A DNA stretch of 64,000 bases, taken from NCBI RefSeq assembly GCF_014641695.1, contig NZ_BMIF01000002.1:124001-188000 (forward strand), read 5' to 3'. Within the stretch, counting starts at the first letter, position 1; every line of letters starts with the position of its first letter. The notes beneath the pieces were generated by a model, which had not been told where the DNA came from, searched no databases, and saw nothing but the letters and a program-made list of their open reading frames with translations. Both the position numbers and the translations under genes were made by a program. Below are positions 36,973 to 47,601 of this stretch, in pieces. This DNA comes from Nitratireductor aestuarii (GTDB lineage Bacteria; Pseudomonadota; Alphaproteobacteria; Rhizobiales; Rhizobiaceae).

Positions 36973-38058
36973 ATGAACGATCTGGACCAACTGGAAAAGC
37001 AGCTGCTCGACGAGATTGCTGCGGCAGGCGAGGAAGCAGCGCTTGAAGCTGTGCGCGTCGCTGCCCTTGGCAAGAAGGGCTCTGTCTCCGAGAAGCTGAA
37101 GCTTCTGGGCTCGATGTCGCCTGAAGAGCGGCAGACGATGGGGCCCGTCATCAACGGCCTCAAGACGCGCGTGACCGATGCTCTGGCCGCGCGTCGCGCC
37201 GAGCTGCGCGATGCGGCCATTGCGGCACGTCTGGAGCGCGAACGCGTTGACGTGACCCTTCCGGTCGCACGTTCCGCCGCCGAGCGCGGAAGAATCCACC
37301 CGATCAGCCAGGTGATCGACGAAATCGCAGCCATCTTCGGCGACCTCGGCTTCGAGATCGCGGAAGGTCCGGATATCGAGACCGACTACTACAACTTCAC
37401 GGCGCTGAACTTTCCGGAAGGCCATCCGGCGCGCGAGATGCACGACACGTTCTTCCTTGAGCCCGACGCCAATGGCGAGCGCAAGCTACTGCGCACTCAT
37501 ACATCGCCGGTTCAGATCCGCACCATGGAAACGAAGAAGCCGCCGATCCGCATCGTGATCCCGGGCAAGACTTACCGCGCCGACTCAGACGCGACGCATA
37601 CGCCGATGTTCCACCAGCTCGAAGGTCTGGTGATCGACAAGACGGCCAACGTCGCCAACATGAAGTGGGTGCTGACCGAGTTCTGCAAGGCTTATTTCGA
37701 GGTCTCGTCGCTCAACATGCGCTTCCGCCCGAGCTTCTTCCCGTTCACGGAGCCAAGCCTCGAAGTCGACATCCAGTGCGACCGTTCGCGTCCCGGCGAA
37801 GTGCGCTTCGGCGAGGGCAACGACTGGATGGAGATCCTCGGCTGCGGCATGGTTCACCCGAACGTCCTGCGCCATGGCGGGCTTGATCCGGACGAGTACC
37901 AGGGCTTTGCCTGGGGCATGGGCATCGACCGTATCGCCATGCTGAAATACGGCATGCCGGACCTTCGCGCCTTCTTCGATGCCGACGTTCGCTGGCTCGA
38001 CCATTACGGCTTCCGTCCGCTTGATCTGCCGACCTTGTTCGGCGGTCTGAGCAGCTAA
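36973..38058 (+). CDS. pheS: Phenylalanyl-tRNA synthetase alpha subunit
   Basis: Catalytic subunit of the (alpha-beta)2 PheRS, 361 residues. N-terminal coiled coil (about 1-90) for tRNA binding, then class II motifs: motif 1 around [20 protein letters not shown], motif 2 [19 protein letters not shown] and motif 3 [14 protein letters not shown]. Followed 24 bases later by pheT. Confidence 0.97.
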   Translation: MNDLDQLEKQLLDEIAAAGEEAALEAVRVAALGKKGSVSEKLKLLGSMSPEERQTMGPVINGLKTRVTDALAARRAELRDAAIAARLERERVDVTLPVARSAAERGRIHPISQVIDEIAAIFGDLGFEIAEGPDIETDYYNFTALNFPEGHPAREMHDTFFLEPDANGERKLLRTHTSPVQIRTMETKKPPIRIVIPGKTYRADSDATHTPMFHQLEGLVIDKTANVANMKWVLTEFCKAYFEVSSLNMRFRPSFFPFTEPSLEVDIQCDRSRPGEVRFGEGNDWMEILGCGMVHPNVLRHGGLDPDEYQGFAWGMGIDRIAMLKYGMPDLRAFFDADVRWLDHYGFRPLDLPTLFGGLSS

Positions 38059-38082
38059 TTTCTCAGGGCAGGCTGAAACATC

Positions 38083-40488
38083 ATGAAATTCACACTCTCC
38101 TGGCTCAAGGATCACCTTGATACCGAAGCCTCGCTCGACGAGATCGTCGAAACGCTGACCATGATCGGCCTTGAGGTCGAGTCCGTCGACGACAAGTCCG
38201 TGCTGAAGCCGTTCACGATCGCCAAGGTCCTGAACGCTCAGAAGCATCCCGATGCCGACAAGCTTCAGGTGCTGACGGTGGACATCGGATCGGGCACGCC
38301 GCTGCAGGTTGTTTGCGGTGCGCCGAACGCACGCGCCGGCTTGATCGGCGCCTTCGCTGCTCCCGGCACCTATGTTCCGGGCATCGACGTGACGCTGTCC
38401 GTTGGCAAGATCCGTGGCGTCGAAAGCTTCGGCATGATGTGCTCGGAGCGCGAGCTGCAGCTTTCCGACGAGCACAACGGCATCATCGAACTTCCGGAAG
38501 ATGCACCGGTGGGCACTTCCTATGCTGAATGGGCGAAGCTTGACGATCCGGTGATCGAGATTGGCCTCACGCCGAACCGTCCGGATTGCACGAGCGTCTA
38601 TGGTGTTGCGCGTGACCTGGCGGCTGCCGGCCTCGGCACGCTCAAGGATGGCGCGGTTGCGCCGATCGCAGGGCAGGGCGCTTGTCCGGTGGAAGTGACG
38701 ATCGAGGCCCCGGAACTTTGCCCAGGCTTCGGCCTGCGTCTGGTTCGCGGCGTCAAGAACGGCCCGTCGCCGAAGTGGCTGCAGCAGCGCCTGATCGCCA
38801 TTGGTCTGCGCCCGATCAATGCGCTGGTCGACATCACCAATTACATGACCTTCGACCGCGGCCGTCCGCTGCACGTGTTCGACGCTGCGAAGGTCGCCGG
38901 AAACCTGGTGATCCGCCGTGCCAAGGAAGGCGAAAAGATCCTGGCGCTCGATGGTCGCGAGTACACGCTTTCGGGCGAGAACTGCGTCATCGCTGACGAC
39001 AGGGGCGTGGAATCCATCGCCGGCGTCATGGGCGGCGAGCATTCCGGTTGCGACGAGAACACGACCGACGTGCTGATCGAGTCGGCGCTCTGGGCACCTC
39101 TGAACATTGCCCGCACGGGCCGTGAGCTCGGCATCATCACCGATGCGCGTTATCGCTTCGAGCGCGGTGTCGATCCGGAGTTTGCACTTCCCGGCCTTGA
39201 ACTGGCAACGAAGATGGTGCTCGACCTCTGTGGTGGCGAGGCGACCGAAATCCGCGCAGTTGGCTTCAAGCCGACCGAACAGAAGGTCGTGACCTTCCCC
39301 GTGTCGGAAGTGAAGCGCCTGACGGGCATCGAAGTCTCGACCGAAGAGAGTCTCGCGATCCTGACGCGCCTCGGCTTTAAGCCACAGGGGCAGGGCGATG
39401 TGGTTGACGTGAAGGTGCCGACCTGGCGTCCGGATGTCGATGGCAAGGCGGATCTCGTTGAAGAGGTGATGCGCATCCACGGCGTCAACAAGATCGAGCC
39501 GCAGCCGATGATCTCCAAGGATTCGGTCTCGAGCCGTATCCTGACGACGGCGCAGATCCGCACGCGTCTGGCACGGCGCGCGCTGGCCGTGCGTGGCATG
39601 ATGGAAGCGGTCACCTGGTCCTTCATCTCCGAAGCACAGGCACGGCCGTTCGCGGAAAACCGTCCGCTGATCAAGCTTGCAAACCCGATCGCTGCCGATC
39701 TCTCGACCATGCGTCCGTCACTGCTGCCGGGCCTGATCGCTGCGGCTCAGCGCAATGCCGACCGTGGCTTCCGCGATGTAGCTCTCTGCGAAGTCGCGGC
39801 CGCCTACGAAGGCGATCGTCCGCAGGACCAGCGCCGCGTTGCTTCCGGTGTTCGTCGTGGTACGGCGCGTCCGGGCGGGCAGGGCCGTAATTGGGCAGGC
39901 AATGTCGCTTCGGTCGACGTGTTTGTTGCCAAGGAAGATGCGCTCGCCGTTCTGGAAGCCTGCGGTGTTGCCGCCGACAAGCTGCAGATCGAGGCGGGTG
40001 GTCCAAGCTGGTATCACCCGGGTCGTTCAGGCACGATCAAGATGGGACCGAAGAACATTCTTGCCACCTTCGGTGAGTTCCATCCGCGTCTGCTCGAGGC
40101 CATGGACGTTTCCGGACCGCTCTGCGGTTTCGAGGTGTTCATCGATGCCGTTCCGGAACCGAAGGCCCGGGCGACACGCACCAAGCCTCGTCTCGACCTC
40201 TCGCCCTTCCAGGCGGTGACGCGCGACTTTGCCTTCGTGGTGAGCCGTGACGTTCCGGCCGGCACGTTGGTTCGCGCGGCCCTGGCTGCCGACAAGAAGC
40301 TGATCACCGGCGTCAATGTCTTTGACGTATTCGAAGGCCAGTCGCTCGGCGAGGACAAGAAGTCGGTAGCGATCGAGGTAACGGTTCAGCCGGTCGACAA
40401 GACGCTGACGGATGAGGACTTCGAGGCGCTGTCCAAGCGCATCGTTGACAATGTCACGAAGCAGACCGGCGGCGTGCTCCGCGCCTAG
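38083..40488 (+). CDS. pheT: Phenylalanyl-tRNA synthetase beta subunit
   Basis: 801-residue partner of PheS with editing (B3/B4) and tRNA-binding domains. The N-terminal EMAP/OB domain (about 40-150) contains [15 protein letters not shown] and VCGAPNAR; the B3/B4 region has [15 protein letters not shown]; the B5 domain follows with [11 protein letters not shown]; and the C-terminal anticodon-binding (FDX-ACB) domain starts near [14 protein letters not shown] terminator follows. Confidence 0.97.
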   Translation: MKFTLSWLKDHLDTEASLDEIVETLTMIGLEVESVDDKSVLKPFTIAKVLNAQKHPDADKLQVLTVDIGSGTPLQVVCGAPNARAGLIGAFAAPGTYVPGIDVTLSVGKIRGVESFGMMCSERELQLSDEHNGIIELPEDAPVGTSYAEWAKLDDPVIEIGLTPNRPDCTSVYGVARDLAAAGLGTLKDGAVAPIAGQGACPVEVTIEAPELCPGFGLRLVRGVKNGPSPKWLQQRLIAIGLRPINALVDITNYMTFDRGRPLHVFDAAKVAGNLVIRRAKEGEKILALDGREYTLSGENCVIADDRGVESIAGVMGGEHSGCDENTTDVLIESALWAPLNIARTGRELGIITDARYRFERGVDPEFALPGLELATKMVLDLCGGEATEIRAVGFKPTEQKVVTFPVSEVKRLTGIEVSTEESLAILTRLGFKPQGQGDVVDVKVPTWRPDVDGKADLVEEVMRIHGVNKIEPQPMISKDSVSSRILTTAQIRTRLARRALAVRGMMEAVTWSFISEAQARPFAENRPLIKLANPIAADLSTMRPSLLPGLIAAAQRNADRGFRDVALCEVAAAYEGDRPQDQRRVASGVRRGTARPGGQGRNWAGNVASVDVFVAKEDALAVLEACGVAADKLQIEAGGPSWYHPGRSGTIKMGPKNILATFGEFHPRLLEAMDVSGPLCGFEVFIDAVPEPKARATRTKPRLDLSPFQAVTRDFAFVVSRDVPAGTLVRAALAADKKLITGVNVFDVFEGQSLGEDKKSVAIEVTVQPVDKTLTDEDFEALSKRIVDNVTKQTGGVLRA

Positions 40489-40515
40489 CGCGGTCATTCA
40501 GCTACACCATTGAAG

Positions 40516-40548
40516 AACCCGGCACCGCTTGGCGATGCCGGGTTTTTT
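40516..40548 (+). terminator. Intrinsic terminator of pheT
   Basis: AACCCGGCA (40516-40524) and TGCCGGGTT (40536-40544) with an 11-base loop, then TTTTTT. Confidence 0.92.
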
Positions 40549-40581
40549 GCAGAAACGCCTACTCAGTGCCCGGACGATCAC

Positions 40582-40914
40582 TCACGCCGTGTTGAGCGGC
40601 AAGATACCGCACAGCATCACTGGGTACTCCTGCGAGAAGGTAAAGCTGAAAGCCACCTGGACGACCGGCAAACCGGATTGTCCGGCTTTCGCTGGCTCCT
40701 CATACATGCTTACTGCCAGGCACTCTTTACGAGAACGTTCAACCTGGTCTTCCGGTGGTGTGATGACGGCTTTCGCAAGAACAGCCTCATCAGATACGCC
40801 TATGCCGGAAACCCTTGGACTCTGCACTTTTTCGTCAATGACAGGTGCTGCAATGCAGCTGTTTGTCATCACAACATACAAGATGCCCCCCACGAAACAT
40901 CCATAACTGTGCAC
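40582..40914 (-). CDS. Possible small exported protein, unrecognised
   Basis: I do not recognise this frame. From a GTG at 40914 it would encode 110 residues with a hydrophobic stretch and a plausible signal-peptide end (GGILYVVMTNSCIAAP), then VIDEKVQSPRVSGIGVSDEA and an uncharacterised C-terminal part. The frame is open up to 40989, and an ATG at 40953 is an alternative start. Third-position GC is clearly lower than in neighbouring genes. A frame on the opposite strand also exists but has no feature that favours it. Positions 40549-41055 hold nothing else I can support. Confidence 0.35.
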   Translation of the reverse strand: MHSYGCFVGGILYVVMTNSCIAAPVIDEKVQSPRVSGIGVSDEAVLAKAVITPPEDQVERSRKECLAVSMYEEPAKAGQSGLPVVQVAFSFTFSQEYPVMLCGILPLNTA

Positions 40915-41055
40915 TGCCTCAATCCACTTATATTCAGGGTACAACAGGCACATGGTCGCGCAAAAGTTTAAATAAAACGTATAGTACAATCAGTAATTGA
41001 GAAAGTGCGGGAAGCCGGATGCGCAGGAAATGCCTGCGCTTGATGTCATTACCGC

Positions 41056-41084
41056 CTTGCGCCTCAAAAGTGCGCTTCTTATAT
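41056..41084 (+). promoter_or_regulatory. dnaK: Candidate heat-shock (RpoH) promoter of dnaK
   Basis: CTTGCGC at 41056-41062 and CTTATAT at 41078-41084 with a 15-base spacer resemble the alphaproteobacterial sigma-32 pattern (CTTG, then an A/T-rich -10 such as CNATAT). It lies about 120 bases before the start codon. The predicted transcript would begin close to a hairpin, CATGG-G-TCAGC (41096-41106) with GCTGA-A-CCATG (41115-41125). Confidence 0.45.
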
Positions 41085-41204
41085 ACGCGGCACACCATGG
41101 GTCAGCGCGATGTTGCTGAACCATGAATGCTATATTTGTCGAACAGGGGCTGTCCTCGGGAACGCCAAGATGGGTCCTGACAGTCTGCTAAGTGGAGAGA
41201 ATAA

Positions 41205-43118
<1,914 letters not shown>

Positions 43119-43132
43119 GGCTGAAAATCACG

Positions 43133-43155
43133 AGGCCCGGGGCAACCCGGGCCTT
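43133..43155 (+). terminator. GNRA-loop hairpin after dnaK
   Basis: AGGCCCGGG (43133-43141) and CCCGGGCCT (43146-43154) around a GCAA tetraloop. The U-tract is minimal, so it may allow read-through to dnaJ. A second, weaker structure (CCCC-ATTT-GGGG at 43254-43265, then TTTT at 43277-43280) lies before dnaJ. Confidence 0.6.
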
Positions 43156-43304
43156 CGTCATTGCCATGGTACAGGTGCATGAAACTTCCGGCGTGTTCTA
43201 TGCAAAGCTCCAAGGTTGTGGCATTCGTGTTGGTAACTAACGAGATGACGGAACCCCATTTGGGGATGGGCATCCGTTTTAGAGAAAATGCGGGATCGTC
43301 CTAA

Positions 43305-44435
43305 ATGAAGGCAGATTTTTACGAGACGCTCAGCGTATCGAGAAACGCCGATGAAAAAGAGCTGAAGGCCGCATTCCGCAAACTTGCGATGCAATACCAC
43401 CCGGATCGCAATCCGGGTAATCCTGAAGCCGAACAGAAATTCAAGGAAGTCAACGAGGCGTACGAGACGCTGCGCGACCCCCAGAAGCGCGCGGCCTACG
43501 ACCGTTTCGGCCATGACGCTTTCCAGAACGGCGGCATGGGTGCTCGGGGCGGCTTTGGCGCTGCCGGTGGCTTCTCGGACATTTTCGAAGACATCTTCGG
43601 CGACATCATGGGTGGCGGGCGTCAGCGCCGGTCCGGTGGTCGCGAGCGCGGAGCTGATCTGCGCTACAACATGGAAATCACGCTCGAAGAGGCGTTTACG
43701 GGCAAAACCGCCCAGATCCACGTTCCGACCTCCGTCAGCTGTACAGAGTGCTCCGGCTCCGGCGCCAAGCCAGGGTCTTCGCCCGTACAGTGCAAGATGT
43801 GTAACGGCATCGGCCGTGTGCGCGCGACACAGGGCTTCTTCGCCGTGGAGCGCACCTGTCCGCAATGTCAGGGCCGTGGTCAGATCATCGAAGACCCCTG
43901 CGGCAAGTGCGCGGGGCAGGGCCGTACCGTCGAGGAGCGTACGCTCTCGGTCAATATTCCGGCTGGTATCGAGGATGGCACGCGCATCAGGCTCGCGGGT
44001 GAGGGCGAGGCCGGGCTGCGTGGCGGTCCTCCCGGAGACCTGTACATCTTTCTGTCGATCAAGCCGCACGAGTTTTTCCAGCGTGACGGCGCGGACCTTT
44101 ACTGCAAGGTGCCGATTTCCATGACGACGGCGGCGCTCGGCGGATCGTTCGAGGTCACGACGCTTGACGGCACGCAGACGCGCGTGAAAATCCCCGAAGG
44201 CTCGCAGAATGGACGTCAGTTCAGGATGCGTGGCAAGGGCATGCCGGTGTTGCGGCAGAGCCAGGTGGGTGACCTTTACATCCAGATTGCTGTAGAAACG
44301 CCACAAAATCTGACGAAAAGACAGCGAGAACTATTGGAAGAGTTCGAGAAGATCTCGTCGAGTGACAATAGTCCACAATCGACGGGCTTCTTCTCGCGAA
44401 TGAAGGATTTCTTTGAGTCTTTCAGCGGAGACTAG
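43305..44435 (+). CDS. dnaJ: Co-chaperone DnaJ (Hsp40)
   Basis: Stimulates DnaK ATPase and delivers substrates. 376 residues: J domain about 3-70 with HPD in [10 protein letters not shown], a Gly-rich linker ([20 protein letters not shown]), four zinc repeats [24 protein letters not shown] and CGKCAGQG, and the C-terminal beta domains. 186 bases after dnaK; probably both co-transcribed and separately initiated. Confidence 0.97.
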   Translation: MKADFYETLSVSRNADEKELKAAFRKLAMQYHPDRNPGNPEAEQKFKEVNEAYETLRDPQKRAAYDRFGHDAFQNGGMGARGGFGAAGGFSDIFEDIFGDIMGGGRQRRSGGRERGADLRYNMEITLEEAFTGKTAQIHVPTSVSCTECSGSGAKPGSSPVQCKMCNGIGRVRATQGFFAVERTCPQCQGRGQIIEDPCGKCAGQGRTVEERTLSVNIPAGIEDGTRIRLAGEGEAGLRGGPPGDLYIFLSIKPHEFFQRDGADLYCKVPISMTTAALGGSFEVTTLDGTQTRVKIPEGSQNGRQFRMRGKGMPVLRQSQVGDLYIQIAVETPQNLTKRQRELLEEFEKISSSDNSPQSTGFFSRMKDFFESFSGD

Positions 44436-44538
44436 AGCAATTAGAGCAACTGGGCGAACCTTCATCTAACATGCTAAGTTGCATGGGCTTGCGAGGGAGT
44501 GGCTTAATATATGGAACGGTTCGCAGGAGGTAGATGAC

Positions 44539-45156
44539 ATGGGGAATGTGAAAAAGGCGCTGGCTGCCAAGTTTGACGAGGAACTCAGGTTCTTTCGCGG
44601 TTGGATGGACAAGCCGAAGGCCGTCGGGTCGATTGTTCCGACCAGCGGGGTCACCGCCCGGCGCATGGCGTCCATCGTCCGTCCCGAACGCGACGATATG
44701 GTTCTCGAACTCGGACCGGGCACCGGCGTCATCACCCGCGCCATTCTCCAGCAGGGCATCAAGCCTGAAAACCTCGTCTCCGTCGAATACTCCGAAGATT
44801 TTGTTGATCGCCTGAAGCGCGACATGCCCGGCGTTCACTTCATCCATGGCGACGCTTTCGACCTGGACAACGTGCTGGCTCCCTGGAAGGACCGGCAGTT
44901 CGACAGCATCATCTCGGCCATCCCGATGCTGAACTTCCCGGTACCGGCCCGCATCTCACTCCTTGAGAGCCTTCTTGATCTGCTGCCGGCTGGCCGCCCT
45001 GTGGTTCAGATCACCTACGGCGCGGTATCGCCTGTTCCTGCCAATCGCGGCACCTACAACGTCGATCGCTTCGACTTCATCGTTCGCAACATCCCCCCGG
45101 CCCATCTGTGGCTCTACACCCGTCCTGAAGGCAGAACCGCCCGGCGGACGCAGTAA
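44539..45156 (+). CDS. Class I SAM-dependent methyltransferase, PmtA-like
   Basis: About 205 residues with SAM motif I in MVLELGPGTGVITRAIL and an acidic motif II (LVSVEYSEDFVDRL). The N-terminal amphipathic stretch (KFDEELRFFRGWMDKPKAVG) and overall pattern resemble the Sinorhizobium/Agrobacterium PmtA group, which methylate phosphatidylethanolamine toward phosphatidylcholine at the membrane. It could be a paralog with another substrate. The ATG at 44539 has a perfect AGGAGG 8 bases upstream; in-frame Met codons before it lack support. Confidence 0.85.
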   Translation: MGNVKKALAAKFDEELRFFRGWMDKPKAVGSIVPTSGVTARRMASIVRPERDDMVLELGPGTGVITRAILQQGIKPENLVSVEYSEDFVDRLKRDMPGVHFIHGDAFDLDNVLAPWKDRQFDSIISAIPMLNFPVPARISLLESLLDLLPAGRPVVQITYGAVSPVPANRGTYNVDRFDFIVRNIPPAHLWLYTRPEGRTARRTQ

Positions 45157-45169
45157 AAGGGTGGATGGT

Positions 45170-45757
45170 TTGACGCCTCGGCTCCTTGTCTTCGCCGGAT
45201 CGATCCGCACGGGTGCTTTCAGCGGGAAGACAGCCGACGCAGCGGCCAGGGAACTTGCGATGCAGGGTGCGGATGTCACCCGCATCTCGCTTGCCGATTA
45301 TTCGCTGCCGCTCATGAACCAGGATCTCGAAAAGGAATCCGGCGTTCCCGACCCGGCGGTCAAGCTTGCGCATATGATCGCGGCACATGATGGGCTGCTG
45401 ATCGCCACGGCGGAGTACAACGCCTCCATCCCGCCGCTGCTCAAGAACACGATCGACTGGATCAGTCGGGTCACCAAGGACATGCAAGGCCGCCCATTCC
45501 GCGCCTTCAAGGGCAAGGCGACCGCACTCTGCTCATCCTCGAACGGCAACTATGCGGGCATCCGCGCCATCAATCATCTGCGCGCCGTTCTGGTGCATTG
45601 CGGGGCGGAGGTGGTTTCGCCGCAGTGCTCCGTTCCACGCGGACAGGAGGCCTTCGATGAGGCCGGCAATTTCCGCGACGAGGCGCTGCAGAAGAGCATG
45701 AGCAACGTTTGTGCCGCACTCATCGAGCGTGCGCGCATGCTTTCAGGCAGACCATAA
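45170..45757 (+). CDS. NAD(P)H-dependent FMN reductase (ChrR/ArsH-like)
   Basis: Flavodoxin-like reductase of 195 residues. FMN-binding signature [16 protein letters not shown] at the N-terminus and the [18 protein letters not shown] loop typical of the NADPH-dependent FMN reductase family (chromate, quinone or azo reductases). The start is TTG at 45170, giving [13 protein letters not shown] as in homologs, with AAAGGG 7-8 bases upstream; GTG at 45161 is the alternative. Lies 13 bases after the methyltransferase gene. Physiological substrate unknown. Confidence 0.88.
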   Translation: MTPRLLVFAGSIRTGAFSGKTADAAARELAMQGADVTRISLADYSLPLMNQDLEKESGVPDPAVKLAHMIAAHDGLLIATAEYNASIPPLLKNTIDWISRVTKDMQGRPFRAFKGKATALCSSSNGNYAGIRAINHLRAVLVHCGAEVVSPQCSVPRGQEAFDEAGNFRDEALQKSMSNVCAALIERARMLSGRP

Positions 45758-45779
45758 GTCCATATACGGGATTGCCTGC

Positions 45780-45794
45780 GCACAGTGACTGTGC
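45780..45794. promoter_or_regulatory. 15-bp palindrome upstream of pyrF
   Basis: GCACAGTGACTGTGC is a perfect inverted repeat (7+1+7) located 101 bases before the pyrF start. Possible operator; no known regulator recognised. Confidence 0.3.
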
Positions 45795-45828
45795 CAGTGG
45801 TGCCTCACACCCACGGTTTTTGATTTCC

Positions 45829-45867
45829 GCAATTCCTCATGGCAACGACTACGTTTTCCGGAATTGC
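45829..45867 (-). repeat. Interspersed palindromic repeat, copy 3 (diverged)
   Basis: Perfect 8-bp inverted ends GCAATTCC (45829-45836) and GGAATTGC (45860-45867). On the minus strand the element begins GCAATTCCGGAAAAC, matching the extragenic copy near 49.7 kb apart from a 3-base gap, but the centre has diverged. Confidence 0.55.
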
Positions 45868-45894
45868 GCGCGCATTCGAATGGAGGCACACCCC

Positions 45895-46593
45895 ATGGCT
45901 GCAGAGATGCGGGACCGCCTGATTGTCGGCCTGGACGTACCCACGCTCGCTGAGGCGGAGAAGGTTGTTCATGAACTAGGCGACACCGTCAGCTTCTACA
46001 AGATCGGCTATCAGCTCGTCTTTGCGGGTGGCTTGGCGTTTGCCCAGGAACTCGCACAATCGGGCAAGAACGTCTTTCTCGACATGAAGCTGCTCGACAT
46101 CGACAACACGGTAGCCAAGGGCGTCGAGAACATCGCCAAGATGGGCGTATCGATGCTGACGCTGCACGCCTATCCGAAGGCCATGCGCGCTGCCGTTGCG
46201 GCGGCGGAAGGTTCGAACCTCTGCCTGCTCGGCGTGACGGTTCTTACCTCCATGGATGAGCAGGATCTTATCGAAGCCGGCTACAACACCGACCCCAAAT
46301 CGCTCGTGCTGAAGCGGGCTGCGCAGGCACGCGATGCGGGCATGGGCGGCGTAGTCTGTTCGGCTGCGGAAGCGGCTTTGATCCGCCACACGGTTGGGCC
46401 GGATCTCGCTGTGGTGACACCTGGCATACGGCCAACAGGCGCCGACGCCGGCGACCAGAAGCGTGTGGTGACGCCCGTGGATGCCATCCGCGCCGGAGCG
46501 AGCCACCTCGTCGTCGCGCGCCCGATCGTTGGCGCTGCTGACCGAAAGGCGGCAGCGGAAGCAATCCTCGCGGAGATGAGCTCGGCTCTCTGA
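45895..46593 (+). CDS. pyrF: Orotidine-5'-phosphate decarboxylase
   Basis: Last step of UMP synthesis. 232 residues, barrel fold, with [16 protein letters not shown], the catalytic Lys-Asp array in [17 protein letters not shown] and the phosphate-binding loop [18 protein letters not shown] at 45895 has GGAGG 8 bases upstream; the long open stretch before it spans a repeat and is not coding. Convergent with the methionine aminopeptidase gene, 3 bases apart. Confidence 0.96.
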   Translation: MAAEMRDRLIVGLDVPTLAEAEKVVHELGDTVSFYKIGYQLVFAGGLAFAQELAQSGKNVFLDMKLLDIDNTVAKGVENIAKMGVSMLTLHAYPKAMRAAVAAAEGSNLCLLGVTVLTSMDEQDLIEAGYNTDPKSLVLKRAAQARDAGMGGVVCSAAEAALIRHTVGPDLAVVTPGIRPTGADAGDQKRVVTPVDAIRAGASHLVVARPIVGAADRKAAAEAILAEMSSAL

Positions 46594-46596
46594 TCC

Positions 46597-47280
46597 TTAC
46601 GACGGCAGAGTAACCACGAGCGGGCCTTTCTTCGTTGCGACGACTGTGTGCTCGAACTGCACCGTAGGCCTGCTGGGCGAGCTCAGCAGGGTCCAGCCGT
46701 CGCCGGAATCTTCCGCCCAATCGGCTCCGAGCGACAGGAACGGCTCGATGGTGAACACCAGGCCGTCATCCATCCGGCGGTGGTCAGAGGGGTTCGGCCA
46801 GGTGGCGATTTCTTCGGGATATTCGTGCAACGAGTGTCCGACGCCGTGGCTCGCGAGGTTCTGCACCAGCGTATAGCGGTTCTTGCGCGCGAAGGTGCCG
46901 ATGGCATGGCCAACTTCGGAGAAGCGGCGGTTGGCGCCAACCTGACGGATGCCCGCCCACATGGCCTTGCGCCCATCACGGCAGAGGCGATCAATCGCCT
47001 TGGTCACTGGCGGCACTGGAACAGATGCGCCGGTATCCGCATAGACACCGTTCTTCACTGCCGACACGTCAATGTTGACGAGATCGCCCTGCTTGATGCG
47101 GCGCTCACCCGGGATGCCGTGGGCAATTTCCTCATTGATGCTGATGCAGGTGGCGCCAGGAAAGCCATAGGTCTGTTCCGGCGCGCTCTGGGCGCCAGCA
47201 TCCTCAAGCAGTTTGCGGCCGATGGCGTCGAGCTCAGCCGTCGTCATTCCGGGCTCGATGGCTGTTGCCATGGCCTTCAA
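46597..47280 (-). CDS. map: Type I methionine aminopeptidase, 5' end interrupted by a stop
   Basis: Removes N-terminal Met from nascent proteins. The core is normal: ATCISINEEIAHGIPG, metal ligands in VNIDVSAVKNGVYADTGAS, LASHGVGHSLHEYPEE, VFTIEPFLSLGADW and VQFEHTVVA. The natural reading frame, however, starts at an ATG at 47346 (preceded by GGGGGA) as MTISN, then TAA at 47329-47331, then EDLKRLQEIGRIVADTL, which is the family N-terminal helix. As sequenced, translation would have to restart at TTG 47280 or ATG 47271, losing about 22 residues of helix 1. It may be a decaying second map copy, a sequencing error or genuinely re-initiated. The 47281-47601 gap holds this 5' remnant and the phaZ leader. 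Confidence 0.85.
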   Translation of the reverse strand: MKAMATAIEPGMTTAELDAIGRKLLEDAGAQSAPEQTYGFPGATCISINEEIAHGIPGERRIKQGDLVNIDVSAVKNGVYADTGASVPVPPVTKAIDRLCRDGRKAMWAGIRQVGANRRFSEVGHAIGTFARKNRYTLVQNLASHGVGHSLHEYPEEIATWPNPSDHRRMDDGLVFTIEPFLSLGADWAEDSGDGWTLLSSPSRPTVQFEHTVVATKKGPLVVTLPS

Positions 47281-47417
47281 CGTGTCTGCAACAATACGGC
47301 CGATCTCCTGCAGGCGCTTCAGGTCTTCTTAGTTCGATATCGTCATAGCGGAAAAATCCCCCTGCAGGTCAGGCAACAGCGCTTGCCGGGCCCGTGCCGA
47401 GCCCTATGTTGAATTAT

Positions 47418-47509
47418 GTTGCAACGCAGCAATCAAGCGGATAAGATAATCCAACTTCGGACCCCCTTGGGGACCATGGGCGTTTTTGGCACAGTTGCAG
47501 CGTGCTGCC
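47418..47509. promoter_or_regulatory. TGC-rich palindromes upstream of phaZ
   Basis: GTTGCAAC followed by GCAGCAA (47418-47432) and GCAGC-GT-GCTGC (47497-47508) resemble the TGC/GCA-rich sites bound by PhaR/AniA repressors of polyhydroxybutyrate genes. No regulator gene is nearby, so this is tentative. Confidence 0.25.
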
Positions 47510-47601
47510 AAGCATGGCTGCGAGCCACCTCTGGGTTCCATAGGTTTCTCATCGCAGGTCTGCCCTGGGCGCAAGGTTCGCCCGTCAGCCAAAGGTCATG
47601 A

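Noticed and set aside
37585-39480. A 631-codon open frame on the minus strand opposite pheS and pheT
   Set aside because: Same effect of GC-rich codon bias; pheS and pheT are unambiguous on the plus strand.
44436-44470. A fifth copy of the interspersed repeat after dnaJ
   Set aside because: Only GAGCAATT matches; the core and pairing ends are missing.
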